NCBI GenBank assembly: GCA_027482185.1
Contig: JAIXWF010000022.1
Coordinates: forward strand, 744,001-808,000
DNA length: 64,000 nt
Reading direction: 5' to 3'
Source of the DNA: Opitutaceae bacterium
GTDB lineage: Bacteria; Verrucomicrobiota; Verrucomicrobiia; Opitutales; Opitutaceae
Part shown: positions 7,965-17,679 of the stretch, in pieces
How positions within the stretch are numbered: the first letter of the stretch is position 1
Layout: each line of letters begins with the position of its first letter
Notes under the pieces: model-generated
The model's database searches: none
What the model was told of the DNA's origin: nothing
The model's input: only the letters and a program-made list of their open reading frames with translations
Made by a program: the position numbers and the translations under genes

Positions 7965-10353
7965 ATTCGCCGCGCGCGCAGCCGCGCATGCCGGTGGTGA
8001 CGATGATCAGCGTGCTCAGCGAATTGATCGGCATCATGATCGCGGCGACGAGCGGGTTCATGTGGCCGGCGACGGCCAGGCCGACGGCGGCGAGGTTGTA
8101 GAGCACCGAGAAGACGAGCACGACGAGGTGCGTGCGGCGGCGGATGGCGTCGACTTCGAACAGCGCGCGCAGGCCGCCGATACCGCGGCCGAGGTAGTAG
8201 AAATCGGCCTTCTGCTCGAGGACGCCGCGGTGGATCACCGGGGTGCCGCGGCAAAGCGCGCGGTCGAAGGCGAGGCTGTCGTTGGCGCCGTCGCCGAGCA
8301 TGAGCGCGTGGTCGGCGCCGTGGGCGTCGAGCCAAGCGGCCTTGCCGGAAGGGGAAAGATCGCCGTGGGCGTGGCCGGCTTGCAGGCCGAGTTCGGAGGC
8401 GAGTTTGCCGACCTTGTCGCTGCGGTCGCCGCTGAGGATGTAGGTGCCGAGACCGCGGCGACCGAGCGCGGCGAGCTCCGCGCGCGCATCGGGCCGGGCG
8501 GAATCCTTGAATTCGAAGCGCGCGACGACCTCGCCGTCGCGGGCGAGAACGGTGCCCGGGGCCGCGGCCGCGGCGTCGCGCCAGCCGGGCCGGCCGAGGG
8601 ACCAGGCGCCGAGTTCGACGCCGTAGCCGGTGGTTTCGACGACGTCGCCGGCGAGGGCGGGCTGCGGCCCGAGGGCGAGCAGGTTCTCGAGCAGGCATTG
8701 GCTGACCGGATGCGGATTGTCGCGCACGAGGGCGTGGAGCGCGGCGCGGGCATCGGCATCGAGCGCGGCGAGGGCCTCGGGATTCTGCAGGACCGGCGTC
8801 TCGAGCGTGAGGGTGCCGGTCTTGTCGAAGACGAGTTTCCGCACGCGGGAGAGTTTCGTCCAGAGGTCGGCCTGGCGGACGAACACGCCGCGGCGGCGGA
8901 GGGCGACGGTGGCGATTTCGTCGGTGAGCGGAAACGCGAGGGCGACGGCGCAGGGGCAGGAGACGACGAGGACGGCGGTGACGACTGACCAGGTGCGGAG
9001 GGCGTCGCCGCTGAAAAACCACCAGCCGAGGCCGGCGCCGGCGGCGACGACGAAGATGCCGATGAGGTAGCCGCGCACGATGCGCTCGAGGAGCACGTGG
9101 CGTTCGGCGGGGCGGTCGCCGGGCTGCAGGAGTTGGGCGAGGAGCGATTCGCGCCAGGGCTGGAGGGCGACGAGGCGGATCCCGTCGCGGCCGACATGGA
9201 GGGCGCCGGAGGGCACGCGCTGCATCGCGCGGAAGACGCGGGGCTCGGGTTCGCCGTTGATCGAGGCGAGCGAGAAGGTGGCGGACTCGCTTTCGAGCCG
9301 CGCCTCGACCGGCAGGGTCTGGCCGGCGGCAAGGAGCAGCGTGTGGCCGGTTTCGATCTTCTCCGGCGGCAGGGCGCGGCCGTCGGCGAGGCGGACGAGC
9401 TTCGGTTTCGGCTGCTGCGCGAGCAGGCGGCGGCGGTTGCGCTCGACGGCGGCGACCTGGGCCCAGCGGCCGACGAGCATCAGCAGAATGAACGTGGAGA
9501 CGAAGTCGAAGTAGACGAAGTGCTCCTCGTTCGCCAGCCAGCCGTACAAGGAACCCAGATACGCGCCGACGATGCCGACGGCGATGGGCAGGTCGATGTG
9601 CAGGGCGCGCTCGCGCAGGGCGCGGACGGCGCGGGTGAGAAAGTAGACGCCGCCGACGAGGAGGCTGAGGGTGCCGAAGACGACGTTGAGCAGACCGAAG
9701 AGCCCGGCCCACTCGAAGGTGCTCTCCATGCCGAAGTAGGTCGGCAGGGAATAGAGCATCACGTTCATCGCGAAGGCGGCGCAGAGACCGATGCGTTTCA
9801 CGAGGCCGCGGCTTTCCGGTTCGCCGGAGGCTTCGCCGGCGGGGCCCGTGAGGTAGCCGAAGGCCTGGAGCTTGCGGGCGAAGTCGGCGGCGGAGAATTC
9901 GCCGCGCGTCCAGCGCAGCTGCATCGAGCCGTACTGCGGGTTGACGACGATGTCGCGGGCGCCCGGCACCTGCTGGAACACGCGTTCGATCAGCCAGACG
10001 CAGCCGGCGCAGGAGATGCCCTGGACGTCGAGCAGGAGCTCGGGAATGCGGGTGGCCGGGGCGGCCTCGGCTTCGCGCTGTGCGACCTCGAGCCACGTGT
10101 AGTCGCGGGGTTGGAAAACGGCGGCGTCGGCGGGCGTCGTGACGTCGTCCTTGATGCGGTAATAGCCGTCGAGGCCGTTTTCGTGCACGAGGCGGTACAC
10201 GTAGCTGCAGCCGGCGCAGCAGAAGCCGGAGGCGCGCATGCGGTCGTCGATCAGGCCGGCGCCGCAGTGACGGCAGACGGGCTGGGCGGTGGCCCGCGGG
10301 GCGGGGCCTGCGGGCGGCGGGACCAAGGACGGGCGGACGGCGGCGACGCTCAT
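7963..10353 (-). CDS. ccoI: Copper-transporting P-type ATPase CcoI/FixI
   Basis: This 796-residue heavy-metal ATPase should export Cu(I) across the inner membrane to supply cbb3 oxidase assembly. Motifs in order: an N-terminal Cys pair region (C27, C30, C45, C46, C49), an HMA domain with CAGC at 115-118, an ING-E-P actuator loop near 366-370, the transmembrane CPC motif at 466-468, the phosphorylation motif DKTGTLT at 510-516 and a GDGAND hinge in the last quarter. It is the last gene of the cco cluster. Its ATG lies one base from the TGA of the TauE-like gene, so translation is likely coupled. The extra N-terminal Cys domain is typical of the CcoI branch rather than CopA. Confidence 0.92.
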   Translation of the reverse strand: MSVAAVRPSLVPPPAGPAPRATAQPVCRHCGAGLIDDRMRASGFCCAGCSYVYRLVHENGLDGYYRIKDDVTTPADAAVFQPRDYTWLEVAQREAEAAPATRIPELLLDVQGISCAGCVWLIERVFQQVPGARDIVVNPQYGSMQLRWTRGEFSAADFARKLQAFGYLTGPAGEASGEPESRGLVKRIGLCAAFAMNVMLYSLPTYFGMESTFEWAGLFGLLNVVFGTLSLLVGGVYFLTRAVRALRERALHIDLPIAVGIVGAYLGSLYGWLANEEHFVYFDFVSTFILLMLVGRWAQVAAVERNRRRLLAQQPKPKLVRLADGRALPPEKIETGHTLLLAAGQTLPVEARLESESATFSLASINGEPEPRVFRAMQRVPSGALHVGRDGIRLVALQPWRESLLAQLLQPGDRPAERHVLLERIVRGYLIGIFVVAAGAGLGWWFFSGDALRTWSVVTAVLVVSCPCAVALAFPLTDEIATVALRRRGVFVRQADLWTKLSRVRKLVFDKTGTLTLETPVLQNPEALAALDADARAALHALVRDNPHPVSQCLLENLLALGPQPALAGDVVETTGYGVELGAWSLGRPGWRDAAAAAPGTVLARDGEVVARFEFKDSARPDARAELAALGRRGLGTYILSGDRSDKVGKLASELGLQAGHAHGDLSPSGKAAWLDAHGADHALMLGDGANDSLAFDRALCRGTPVIHRGVLEQKADFYYLGRGIGGLRALFEVDAIRRRTHLVVLVFSVLYNLAAVGLAVAGHMNPLVAAIMMPINSLSTLIIVTTGMRGCARGE

Positions 10354-10354
10354 T

Positions 10355-11050
10355 TCAGAAGCAGACGAAGTTCAGGGGATCGGGCCCGGGGAACCCAAGG
10401 GTGGCGCGGAGCCGCCAGCCGATGATGCCCGCGGTCATGAGCGCGAGGGTGACGCGCATGCGGCCGAGCCAGAGCGGGGAGAGACGTTGGCGGACCCAGT
10501 GAAACTGCGTCTGCGCGAGCCAGAGGAGCGGCACGGTGCCGAGGCCGAAGGCGAGCATGACCTCGATGCCGCGGAGCCAAGAGCCGGAGAGCAGAGCGAG
10601 GGAAACGATGAAGTAGAGGGGGCCGCAGGGCAGGAGGGGCGTGGCGAAGCCGAGGGCGGCGGCGGCCTCGACACGGGAGCGGCCGCGCATCCAGCCTTGG
10701 ATTTTCCAGGTCAGTTTCCCGAGGGCGGCGATCTTGGGCAGATGGCGATCCCAGCGCAGGGCGAGGCCGACAAAGAAGAGCACGAGGACCCAGGGCAGCC
10801 AACGCAGGGCGGAATCCGAGAGAAACAGCAGCGGGGCGCGGCCGATGCCGCCGGCAAGGGCGCCGAGGGCGGCATAGCCGATCAGCCGCGTGACGTGGTA
10901 GGTGGTGCTGACGAGCTGCGGGTCGGAACGGTCGCCGCGGCCCGGCATGAGCGTGCACGACAACGGCCCGCACATCCCCGCGCAGTGGAGGCTCGTGACG
11001 AGCCCGGCCACGAAGGCGGCGGAGGGGGAGTTGACGGCGGCGAGGTCCAT
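10355..11050 (-). CDS. TauE/SafE-like membrane protein of the cco cluster
   Basis: The 231-residue product has about six hydrophobic segments and an early CAGMCGPL motif (about residues 23-30), as in the TauE/SafE-like proteins (often annotated sulfite exporter or UreH-like) commonly encoded next to ccoG and ccoI. The conserved CxxxC in the first membrane segment suggests a metal or redox role in cbb3 biogenesis, possibly copper handling, but the substrate is not known. It lies between the small gene ending at 11087 and ccoI, one base before the latter. Confidence 0.75.
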   Translation of the reverse strand: MDLAAVNSPSAAFVAGLVTSLHCAGMCGPLSCTLMPGRGDRSDPQLVSTTYHVTRLIGYAALGALAGGIGRAPLLFLSDSALRWLPWVLVLFFVGLALRWDRHLPKIAALGKLTWKIQGWMRGRSRVEAAAALGFATPLLPCGPLYFIVSLALLSGSWLRGIEVMLAFGLGTVPLLWLAQTQFHWVRQRLSPLWLGRMRVTLALMTAGIIGWRLRATLGFPGPDPLNFVCF

Positions 11051-11054
11051 TTGA

Positions 11055-11096
11055 GCGGTCAGCGATCAGCGGTCAGCGATCGGCTTTCAGCGGGCA
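11055..11096 (+). repeat. Degenerate heptamer array (GCGGTCA type), 6 units
   Basis: Units GCGGTCA, GCGATCA, GCGGTCA, GCGATCG, GCTTTCA and GCGGGCA. The fifth unit supplies the TGA stop of the small gene on the minus strand (11087-11089). It is inverted relative to the array at 11119, so the two could fold into an imperfect stem. Confidence 0.75.
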
Positions 11097-11305
11097 GGCG
11101 GCGTTGAGCGGTTGTCAGGCTGACGGCTGACCGCTGACGGCTGAGTGCTGACAGCTGAGCGCTGAGTGCTTCCCGCCAGCGGCACTTCCTGGACTTTGTG
11201 CTGCGAGGCGATGACGAACCACGTGGTCCAGGCGGCAGCCTGGATGGCGAAGGCGGCGACGAACCAGAGCCAGAGGAGGGAGGGTTTGGCGGCGGGCGGG
11301 TTCAT
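11087..11305 (-). CDS. Small membrane protein in FixH position, with repeat-encoded tail
   Basis: This 72-residue frame starts with an ATG that overlaps the ccoG stop (ATGA at 11302-11305). Residues about 8-33 form one strong membrane segment. The first 45 or so residues look like a normal small membrane protein. The last 25-30 residues are rich in S, T, Q and P and are read from a heptamer DNA repeat at 11119-11167, giving a peptide that repeats every seven residues (STQRSAV, STQPSAV). In cco clusters this position often holds FixH/CcoH, but FixH is about twice as long and I see no FixH motif. Function unknown; the coupled start makes expression likely. Confidence 0.6.
   Translation of the reverse strand: MNPPAAKPSLLWLWFVAAFAIQAAAWTTWFVIASQHKVQEVPLAGSTQRSAVSTQPSAVSRQPDNRSTPPAR
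11119..11167 (-). repeat. Degenerate heptamer array (GCTGACN/GCTGAGN), 7 units, inside a CDS
   Basis: Seven consecutive units match GCTGA(C/G)N without interruption. The array lies in the 3' part of the small gene ending at 11087 and is translated on the minus strand. Confidence 0.8.
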
Positions 11306-12729
11306 TTGTTGCCTTTCGGGGCGTTGTCTTCGCGGAGGAGCGAGGCCTCGGGCCCGAGGAATTCCACCGGCTTCACCAGCGTGAACTTGCCGTCGACGTC
11401 CTCGACGTGGACCGCGAAATGGAAGGGCCCCGTGTAGGAGCCGCGCGGTTGCTGGAGAATGAGCGGCTGGACGAGTTCGCCGAGCGGGCCGACTTCGACG
11501 ACCTGCTCGAAGCCGGTCTGGCGGATGCCCTCGGGGACGCGGTCGAGGCACACGTTGAAACGCGCGGGGACGCTGCGCTTGTTCACGATGCGCACGAGGA
11601 ACTGGTTCCGGACATCGGTGGCGTCGACGATGTACGGGGCGCCGGTCATGCGGGTGAGGCCGAAGTTGGCGGGCTTGACGGTGGAGATGGCCCAGGTGGC
11701 GACGGAGGCGCCGGCGAGAAGGAGGACAAAGTAGAGGATCGTGCGGGGCCGGATCCACTTGGTGCGGCTGCCGGTGAACGCCTTCTGCGAATCGTAGCGG
11801 ATGAGGCCGGTCGGCCGTTTGAGACGGGCCATGACGTCGTCGCAGGCGTCGATGCAGGCGGTGCAGCCGATGCACTCCATCTGGAGTCCTTGGCGGATGT
11901 CGATGCCGGTGGGGCAGACCTGGACGCAGCGGTGGCAGTCGACGCAGGCGCCGGCGGCCGGGTCGTTGGCCTTGCCGCGGGGTTCGCCGCGTTTGGCGTC
12001 GTAGCCGATGACCATCGAATGGTCGTCGATCAGGGCGGATTGGATGCGGCCGTAGGGGCAGATGACGATGCAGAGCTGTTCGCGGAACCAGGCGAAATTG
12101 AAATAGAGAATCGCGGTGGCGAAGAAGATGAAGCCGAAGGCGCCCCAGTGTTCCGCGGGCGCATGCGTGACCATGTCCCAGACCTCGGCCAACGAAACAT
12201 AGTAGGCGAGGAAGAGGTGGGTGATGATGGCGGAAACGAGCAGGTAGAGCGCGTGTTTGACGGCGCGTTTCGCAAATTTGCCCGGCGAAGGCGGGGCGGC
12301 GTCGAGGGCGCGGCGTTTGACGGCGTCGCCCTCGATCCAGCGTTCGATCTGCCGGTAAACGTGATCGAGAAAGACGGTCTGCGGGCAGGCCCAGCCGCAC
12401 CAGACGCGGCCGAGGAGGGCCGTGACGAAGAAGAGGGAAAAACCCAGCCCGGTGATGACGAAGAACAGGAGCCACATGTCCTGCGCGGCAAACGTCACGC
12501 CGAACAGGTGGAAACGCCGGTCCGCGATATCGAGGAAGACGGCGGGGAAGCCGCCGATCTTGATCCAGGGCAGCGAGAGGTAGAAGACGATCAGCGCCCA
12601 GGCGGAGACTTTGCGCGCCGTGGTGAAGCGGCCGTGCGTGTCGCTCGGGTGGAGGAAGGGCCGCGAGCCGTCCGACCGGATGGTCGTGACGGAATCGCGG
12701 TTCGGCTGTTCGAGAGTGGGAGCGGGCAT
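11302..12729 (-). CDS. ccoG: Cytochrome oxidase accessory ferredoxin CcoG
   Basis: The 475-residue protein has several N-terminal membrane segments, two closely spaced 4Fe-4S ferredoxin motifs (CVDCHRCVQVCPTG and CIGCTACIDAC, about residues 235-270), another membrane segment and a C-terminal Ig-like domain. This matches CcoG/RdxA/FixG. CcoG is known to reduce Cu(II) for cbb3 oxidase maturation. It follows ccoP after 34 bases that include a strong hairpin and overlaps the next small gene by four bases. Length and domain order are normal. Confidence 0.92.
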   Translation of the reverse strand: MPAPTLEQPNRDSVTTIRSDGSRPFLHPSDTHGRFTTARKVSAWALIVFYLSLPWIKIGGFPAVFLDIADRRFHLFGVTFAAQDMWLLFFVITGLGFSLFFVTALLGRVWCGWACPQTVFLDHVYRQIERWIEGDAVKRRALDAAPPSPGKFAKRAVKHALYLLVSAIITHLFLAYYVSLAEVWDMVTHAPAEHWGAFGFIFFATAILYFNFAWFREQLCIVICPYGRIQSALIDDHSMVIGYDAKRGEPRGKANDPAAGACVDCHRCVQVCPTGIDIRQGLQMECIGCTACIDACDDVMARLKRPTGLIRYDSQKAFTGSRTKWIRPRTILYFVLLLAGASVATWAISTVKPANFGLTRMTGAPYIVDATDVRNQFLVRIVNKRSVPARFNVCLDRVPEGIRQTGFEQVVEVGPLGELVQPLILQQPRGSYTGPFHFAVHVEDVDGKFTLVKPVEFLGPEASLLREDNAPKGNK

Positions 12730-12743
12730 GGGCGTGGGGAGGC

Positions 12744-12764
12744 GCCCGCTTCGGGGAAGCGGGC
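12744..12764 (-). other. Intercistronic hairpin between ccoP and ccoG
   Basis: Nine perfectly paired bases (12744-12752 with 12756-12764) and a three-base loop begin at the ccoP stop codon. No T-run follows on the minus strand, so it looks like an mRNA-stabilising or processing hairpin rather than a terminator. Confidence 0.55.
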
Positions 12765-13339
12765 TACGGGTTCGGGGTGACGACGACGGGTTCGCCTTCC
12801 TTGTGTTTGCTCAGGATGTAGGCGGTGACTTCGCCGACCTTTTTGGCGCCGAGCACGGGGCCCCAGGTGGGCATGCCCTTGGCGAGGACGCCCTTGGTGA
12901 TGAGATCGTGGATCTCGGTGGGTTTGCCGCCGTGGACCCACGCGGTGTCGGTGAGGTCGGGACCGATGGCGGCGGGGTTCTCGCCCTTGCCGCGGAGGGA
13001 GGCGAGGTGGCAGGCGGCGCAGTTGGTGTCGAAGACGGCCTTGCCGGCCGCGACGAAGTTGGCGTTGCGGCTCATCTGCCAGAGGCTGGCGTCGTCGAGT
13101 TTGGCGACGGAGAGACGCTCGGCCTCGATCTTGGCCATGGCGGCGGAGACGGTCTGGGCGCTGCCTTGGCCGACGCGGAACCATTCGTAGTACGACCAAT
13201 AGCCGACCCAGAACACGATCGTGATGTAGAGCGTGTAGAGCCACCAGTTGGGCAGGCGTTTGTCGTATTCCTGGATGCCGTCGTAGACGTGCGGGCGCAC
13301 GGGCTCGGCGGGATTCGCGGAGGTGTCAGGAGACTTCAT
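12764..13339 (-). CDS. ccoP: cbb3 oxidase subunit III CcoP, short mono-haem form
   Basis: The 191-residue product has the CcoP N-terminal region (YDGIQEYDKRLPNWW), one transmembrane segment (about 33-53) and a single cytochrome c domain with CAACH at 107-111 and a Met ligand region GMPTWG near 157. Classical proteobacterial CcoP has two c-haems and is about 300 residues, so this is a shortened form with one haem. It should pass electrons from a periplasmic donor to CcoO/CcoN. Its start overlaps the end of ccoQ by 14 bases. Confidence 0.9.
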   Translation of the reverse strand: MKSPDTSANPAEPVRPHVYDGIQEYDKRLPNWWLYTLYITIVFWVGYWSYYEWFRVGQGSAQTVSAAMAKIEAERLSVAKLDDASLWQMSRNANFVAAGKAVFDTNCAACHLASLRGKGENPAAIGPDLTDTAWVHGGKPTEIHDLITKGVLAKGMPTWGPVLGAKKVGEVTAYILSKHKEGEPVVVTPNP

Positions 13340-13511
13340 GGCGGGCGGAAGGAGTCGCGGTTTCGAAGGGCAGGTTCTCGAAGCGTTCGACCTGCGGGCG
13401 TTTCATCCGCAAGGCGCGCCAGGCGATCATGACGTAGATCGAGAAGGCGGTGATGAAGGCCGCGAAGGTGAACAGCGCGGCGGTGTTTTCGAAGACGAGG
13501 CGGCGGAACAT
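13326..13511 (-). CDS. ccoQ: Small cbb3 oxidase subunit CcoQ
   Basis: This 61-residue frame begins 11 bases after the ccoNO stop and overlaps ccoP by 14 bases. It has one membrane segment (about residues 8-33) followed by a basic stretch and a polar tail, as in CcoQ/FixQ. CcoQ stabilises the interaction of CcoP with the CcoNO core. Assignment rests on size, topology and position; sequence conservation in this family is low. Confidence 0.8.
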   Translation of the reverse strand: MFRRLVFENTAALFTFAAFITAFSIYVMIAWRALRMKRPQVERFENLPFETATPSARHEVS

Positions 13512-13522
13512 GGCGGTGAAGG

Positions 13523-15850
<2,328 letters not shown>

Positions 15851-15871
15851 GTCGGGAGAAAATCGGGGACT

Positions 15872-15897
15872 GCGGAAAAAGGGCCCGGCGGCGGGCC
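15872..15897 (-). terminator. Terminator-like hairpin 25 bases before ccoNO
   Basis: Stem 15882-15887/15892-15897 (GGCCCG/CGGGCC) is followed on the minus strand by CTTTTTCC. It ends only about 20 bases before the ccoNO ATG, so if it terminates it must work as an attenuator or leave ccoNO with a very short leader. Confidence 0.45.
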
Positions 15898-15934
15898 GGA
15901 AAAACGGAACGGGACGCCCGTCAGGGCATCCCGT
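15894..15934 (-). terminator. Intrinsic terminator after ccoS
   Basis: Arms 15909-15919 and 15924-15934 pair with two mismatched positions around a four-base loop. The minus strand continues TCCGTTTTTCC. It lies 34 bases after the ccoS stop. Confidence 0.6.
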
Positions 15935-15967
15935 CGGACCGGCGCGGGCCGGCCCTTGGCCGTCGGC

Positions 15968-16204
15968 TCAGGAGCGGAGGCAGCCGGCGCAGGGCGTGCG
16001 GCTGCCGTCGCGGCAACCGCAGGCGTGGTCGGCGGCGTCCGCCGGCCCGTCGGCCGCGACCCGGACGCCTTCCTCGGCGAGAGGCAGGAGCGAGTCGCGT
16101 TCGGCGCTGCTGAAGCGGCCGCGGGCGTGTTCGCGGAGGAAGAAGACCACGAAGGTGAAAACGAGGCAGAGGCTGATGGACAGGGTGAGCGGGACGACGG
16201 CCAT
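15968..16204 (-). CDS. ccoS: cbb3 oxidase assembly protein CcoS
   Basis: The 78-residue product starts with a membrane segment (about 4-24) followed by a charged stretch resembling the CcoS pattern in which a GxFxxxE/D motif follows the helix (here GRFSSAERD). It ends in a Cys-rich tail (CGCRDGSRTPCAGC) that could bind metal; many CcoS proteins lack such a tail. CcoS is needed for cofactor insertion into cbb3 oxidase. It lies 117 bases upstream of ccoNO, separated by terminator-like hairpins, which is unusual because ccoS normally sits at the ccoI end. Confidence 0.72.
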   Translation of the reverse strand: MAVVPLTLSISLCLVFTFVVFFLREHARGRFSSAERDSLLPLAEEGVRVAADGPADAADHACGCRDGSRTPCAGCLRS

Positions 16205-16214
16205 GGGAAACGAG

Positions 16215-16256
16215 GGGACTTGAGTTCGGAGTTCTGAGTTTTGGGTGCTGAATCCC
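16215..16256 (+). repeat. Degenerate heptamer array (GAGTTCG/GAGTTCT type), 6 units
   Basis: Units GGGACTT, GAGTTCG, GAGTTCT, GAGTTTT, GGGTGCT and GAATCCC fill most of the gap between the DUF2934 gene and ccoS, starting 10 bases before the ccoS ATG. Confidence 0.65.
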
Positions 16257-16271
16257 GGGGGACGGGGCGGG

Positions 16272-16487
16272 TCAGGCGGAAACGGGAACCGCGGGCGGGA
16301 TCTTGCCGGCGCGGGCGCGTTTGCCGCCGCTGCGGGCGTGGTGGTGGCGGAGCAATTCTTTCGCGGCCAACCAGTTCTCGAGATCGCGGCCGGGAATCCG
16401 GCCGCTTTCGTGCCAGAGCAGGTAGGCGGTGTGCTGGATTTCGGCTTCGGTGGGTTCCGGGAGGAGCGTGGGGGTCTTGGTTTTCAT
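16272..16487 (-). CDS. DUF2934 family small protein
   Basis: The 71-residue frame has the DUF2934 pattern: an IxxxAYLLWHESGRIPGRDLENWLAAKELL core (residues about 17-47) and a basic tail rich in K, R and H. A clear Shine-Dalgarno AGGAGG sits six bases before the ATG. Function of the family is unknown; the basic tail suggests nucleic-acid contact, which is only a guess. The gene has its own promoter with the tandem 21-bp boxes (16507-16567), so it belongs to the putative regulon, and it lies directly downstream of a PocR-AraC gene. Confidence 0.75.
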   Translation of the reverse strand: MKTKTPTLLPEPTEAEIQHTAYLLWHESGRIPGRDLENWLAAKELLRHHHARSGGKRARAGKIPPAVPVSA

Positions 16488-16506
16488 AGGGCCTCCTAGT
16501 GGTTTC

Positions 16507-16567
16507 AGATTAGGCGAGACGGGAGGGGTTTGCTCCGCAGGCGTTGGCGCGCGCTGCGCATTTCTTG
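16507..16567 (-). promoter_or_regulatory. Tandem 21-bp box promoter of the DUF2934 gene
   Basis: Boxes CAAGAAATGCGCAG (starting at 16567) and CAACGCCTGCGGAG (starting at 16546) are 21 bp apart. The -10 hexamer TAATCT (16512-16507) starts 34 bases after the second box starts. No -35 is visible. Confidence 0.75.
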
Positions 16568-16576
16568 GGGCGGCGG

Positions 16577-17542
16577 TCAGGCGGCGAAGGCGAGCGTCGG
16601 GCCGGTGCGCTTCGCCTCGGGCTTGCCGTGGAGATGTTCGCGATGGGCGGTCGGCGATTCGCCGGCGACGCGCCGGAACACGCGGTTGAACTGCGACAGC
16701 GACTGGAAACCGGCGGCGAATGCGGCCTCGCTGATCCGCGTGTGCGGGTTCAGGAGCATCTGCTTCGTCTTCTCGATCCGCGCGCGGGCGATGTAGTCGG
16801 TGAGGGTCAGGCCCGTGGCCGACTTGAAGACCTTGCAGAAGTAGAAGGCGCTCATGTTGGCGGCGCGGGCGACCTGGGCGAGGGACAGCGGCTCGGCGAG
16901 GTTCGCGGTGATGAACGCGCGGGCCTTGGCCACGGCCGGCGGCTCGGTGGTCGTCGACTTGATCATGAGCTCGTTGCTCAGCAGGGAGAGGTGCGAGGCG
17001 AAGCTGGCGAGCAGCCGCAGCACGGCGCCGTAGCGGGCCTTGGTAAGAACACGGGTCTCGAAGTAGGCGGTGTGGAGGGTGGCGACGTCGGCGACGTGGC
17101 GCCATTTCTCGAGTTCGCCCATCGCGGCGCGGAAGTTCTTCTCGGTCGGCGGGCGCAGCAGCACCTGACCGGTCTGGAGGTAGCCGATGACGGTGTCGCC
17201 GAGGCGGACCGGGACCATCGACTCGCTGAGGCCGGCGAAGCATTGCACGGTGGTGGTGGCGAAGACGGGTGTCGCTTCCATCTCGCCCTGCAGCTTGAGG
17301 CACGCGGCGCAGGTTTTGTTTTCGCCGCCCATCAGGCCGCAGAACGAAGCGATCTGCTTGGAGCCCGAGAGGGGAGCCTGGAACGAACCGACGGGGCGGA
17401 GCACGAGGGGCAGGCCGGTGGCGGTTTCGAATGCTTCCTGGTAGTCGCGGAAGAGGTCTGAATTCTGCAACCGGGCAACGACCTCGTGGGTGTGGCTGTC
17501 GGGGGTGCCGGTGGGGCCGGCGGGGGAGTGGGACGCATTCAT
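16577..17542 (-). CDS. AraC-family regulator with PocR sensory domain (copy 1)
   Basis: The 321-residue protein has a PocR-type ligand-binding domain (about 20-190) and two AraC-type helix-turn-helix motifs at the C-terminus (about 215-310, with the LSLAQVARAANMSAFYFCKVF and GFQSLSQFNRVFRR regions). The sensory domain carries Cys at 68, 78, 81 and 101, spaced C-x9-C-x2-C-x19-C, which could hold an iron-sulfur cluster or other metal; this is inference. AraC proteins activate from direct repeats about 21 bp apart, which is the geometry of the boxes reported here. A paralogue is encoded at 23334-24308. It is divergent from the phosphorelay operon. Confidence 0.88.
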   Translation of the reverse strand: MNASHSPAGPTGTPDSHTHEVVARLQNSDLFRDYQEAFETATGLPLVLRPVGSFQAPLSGSKQIASFCGLMGGENKTCAACLKLQGEMEATPVFATTTVQCFAGLSESMVPVRLGDTVIGYLQTGQVLLRPPTEKNFRAAMGELEKWRHVADVATLHTAYFETRVLTKARYGAVLRLLASFASHLSLLSNELMIKSTTTEPPAVAKARAFITANLAEPLSLAQVARAANMSAFYFCKVFKSATGLTLTDYIARARIEKTKQMLLNPHTRISEAAFAAGFQSLSQFNRVFRRVAGESPTAHREHLHGKPEAKRTGPTLAFAA

Positions 17543-17679
17543 TGCGCCGCCAGAATAGCGGCTTATGCGGCGCGATGTAATTGGGGCCGGGCCCGCATCT
17601 CGCTAAAGGATTTCCCTAGGGGGTCGATCCGGCGGAGGTTCCGCTCCGCGCTTGCCGGCGCGGGCGCGGCGCCAACGCT

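Noticed and set aside
7694-10096. An 800-codon minus-strand frame opposite or out of frame with ccoI
   Set aside because: Arg/Pro/Ala shadow of ccoI in another frame.
17543-17679. Tandem 21-bp boxes before the AraC copy 1 or PAS kinase genes
   Set aside because: Isolated CAAGCGCGG and CCAACGCTG strings occur, but no pair at 21-bp spacing with a -10 at the right distance.
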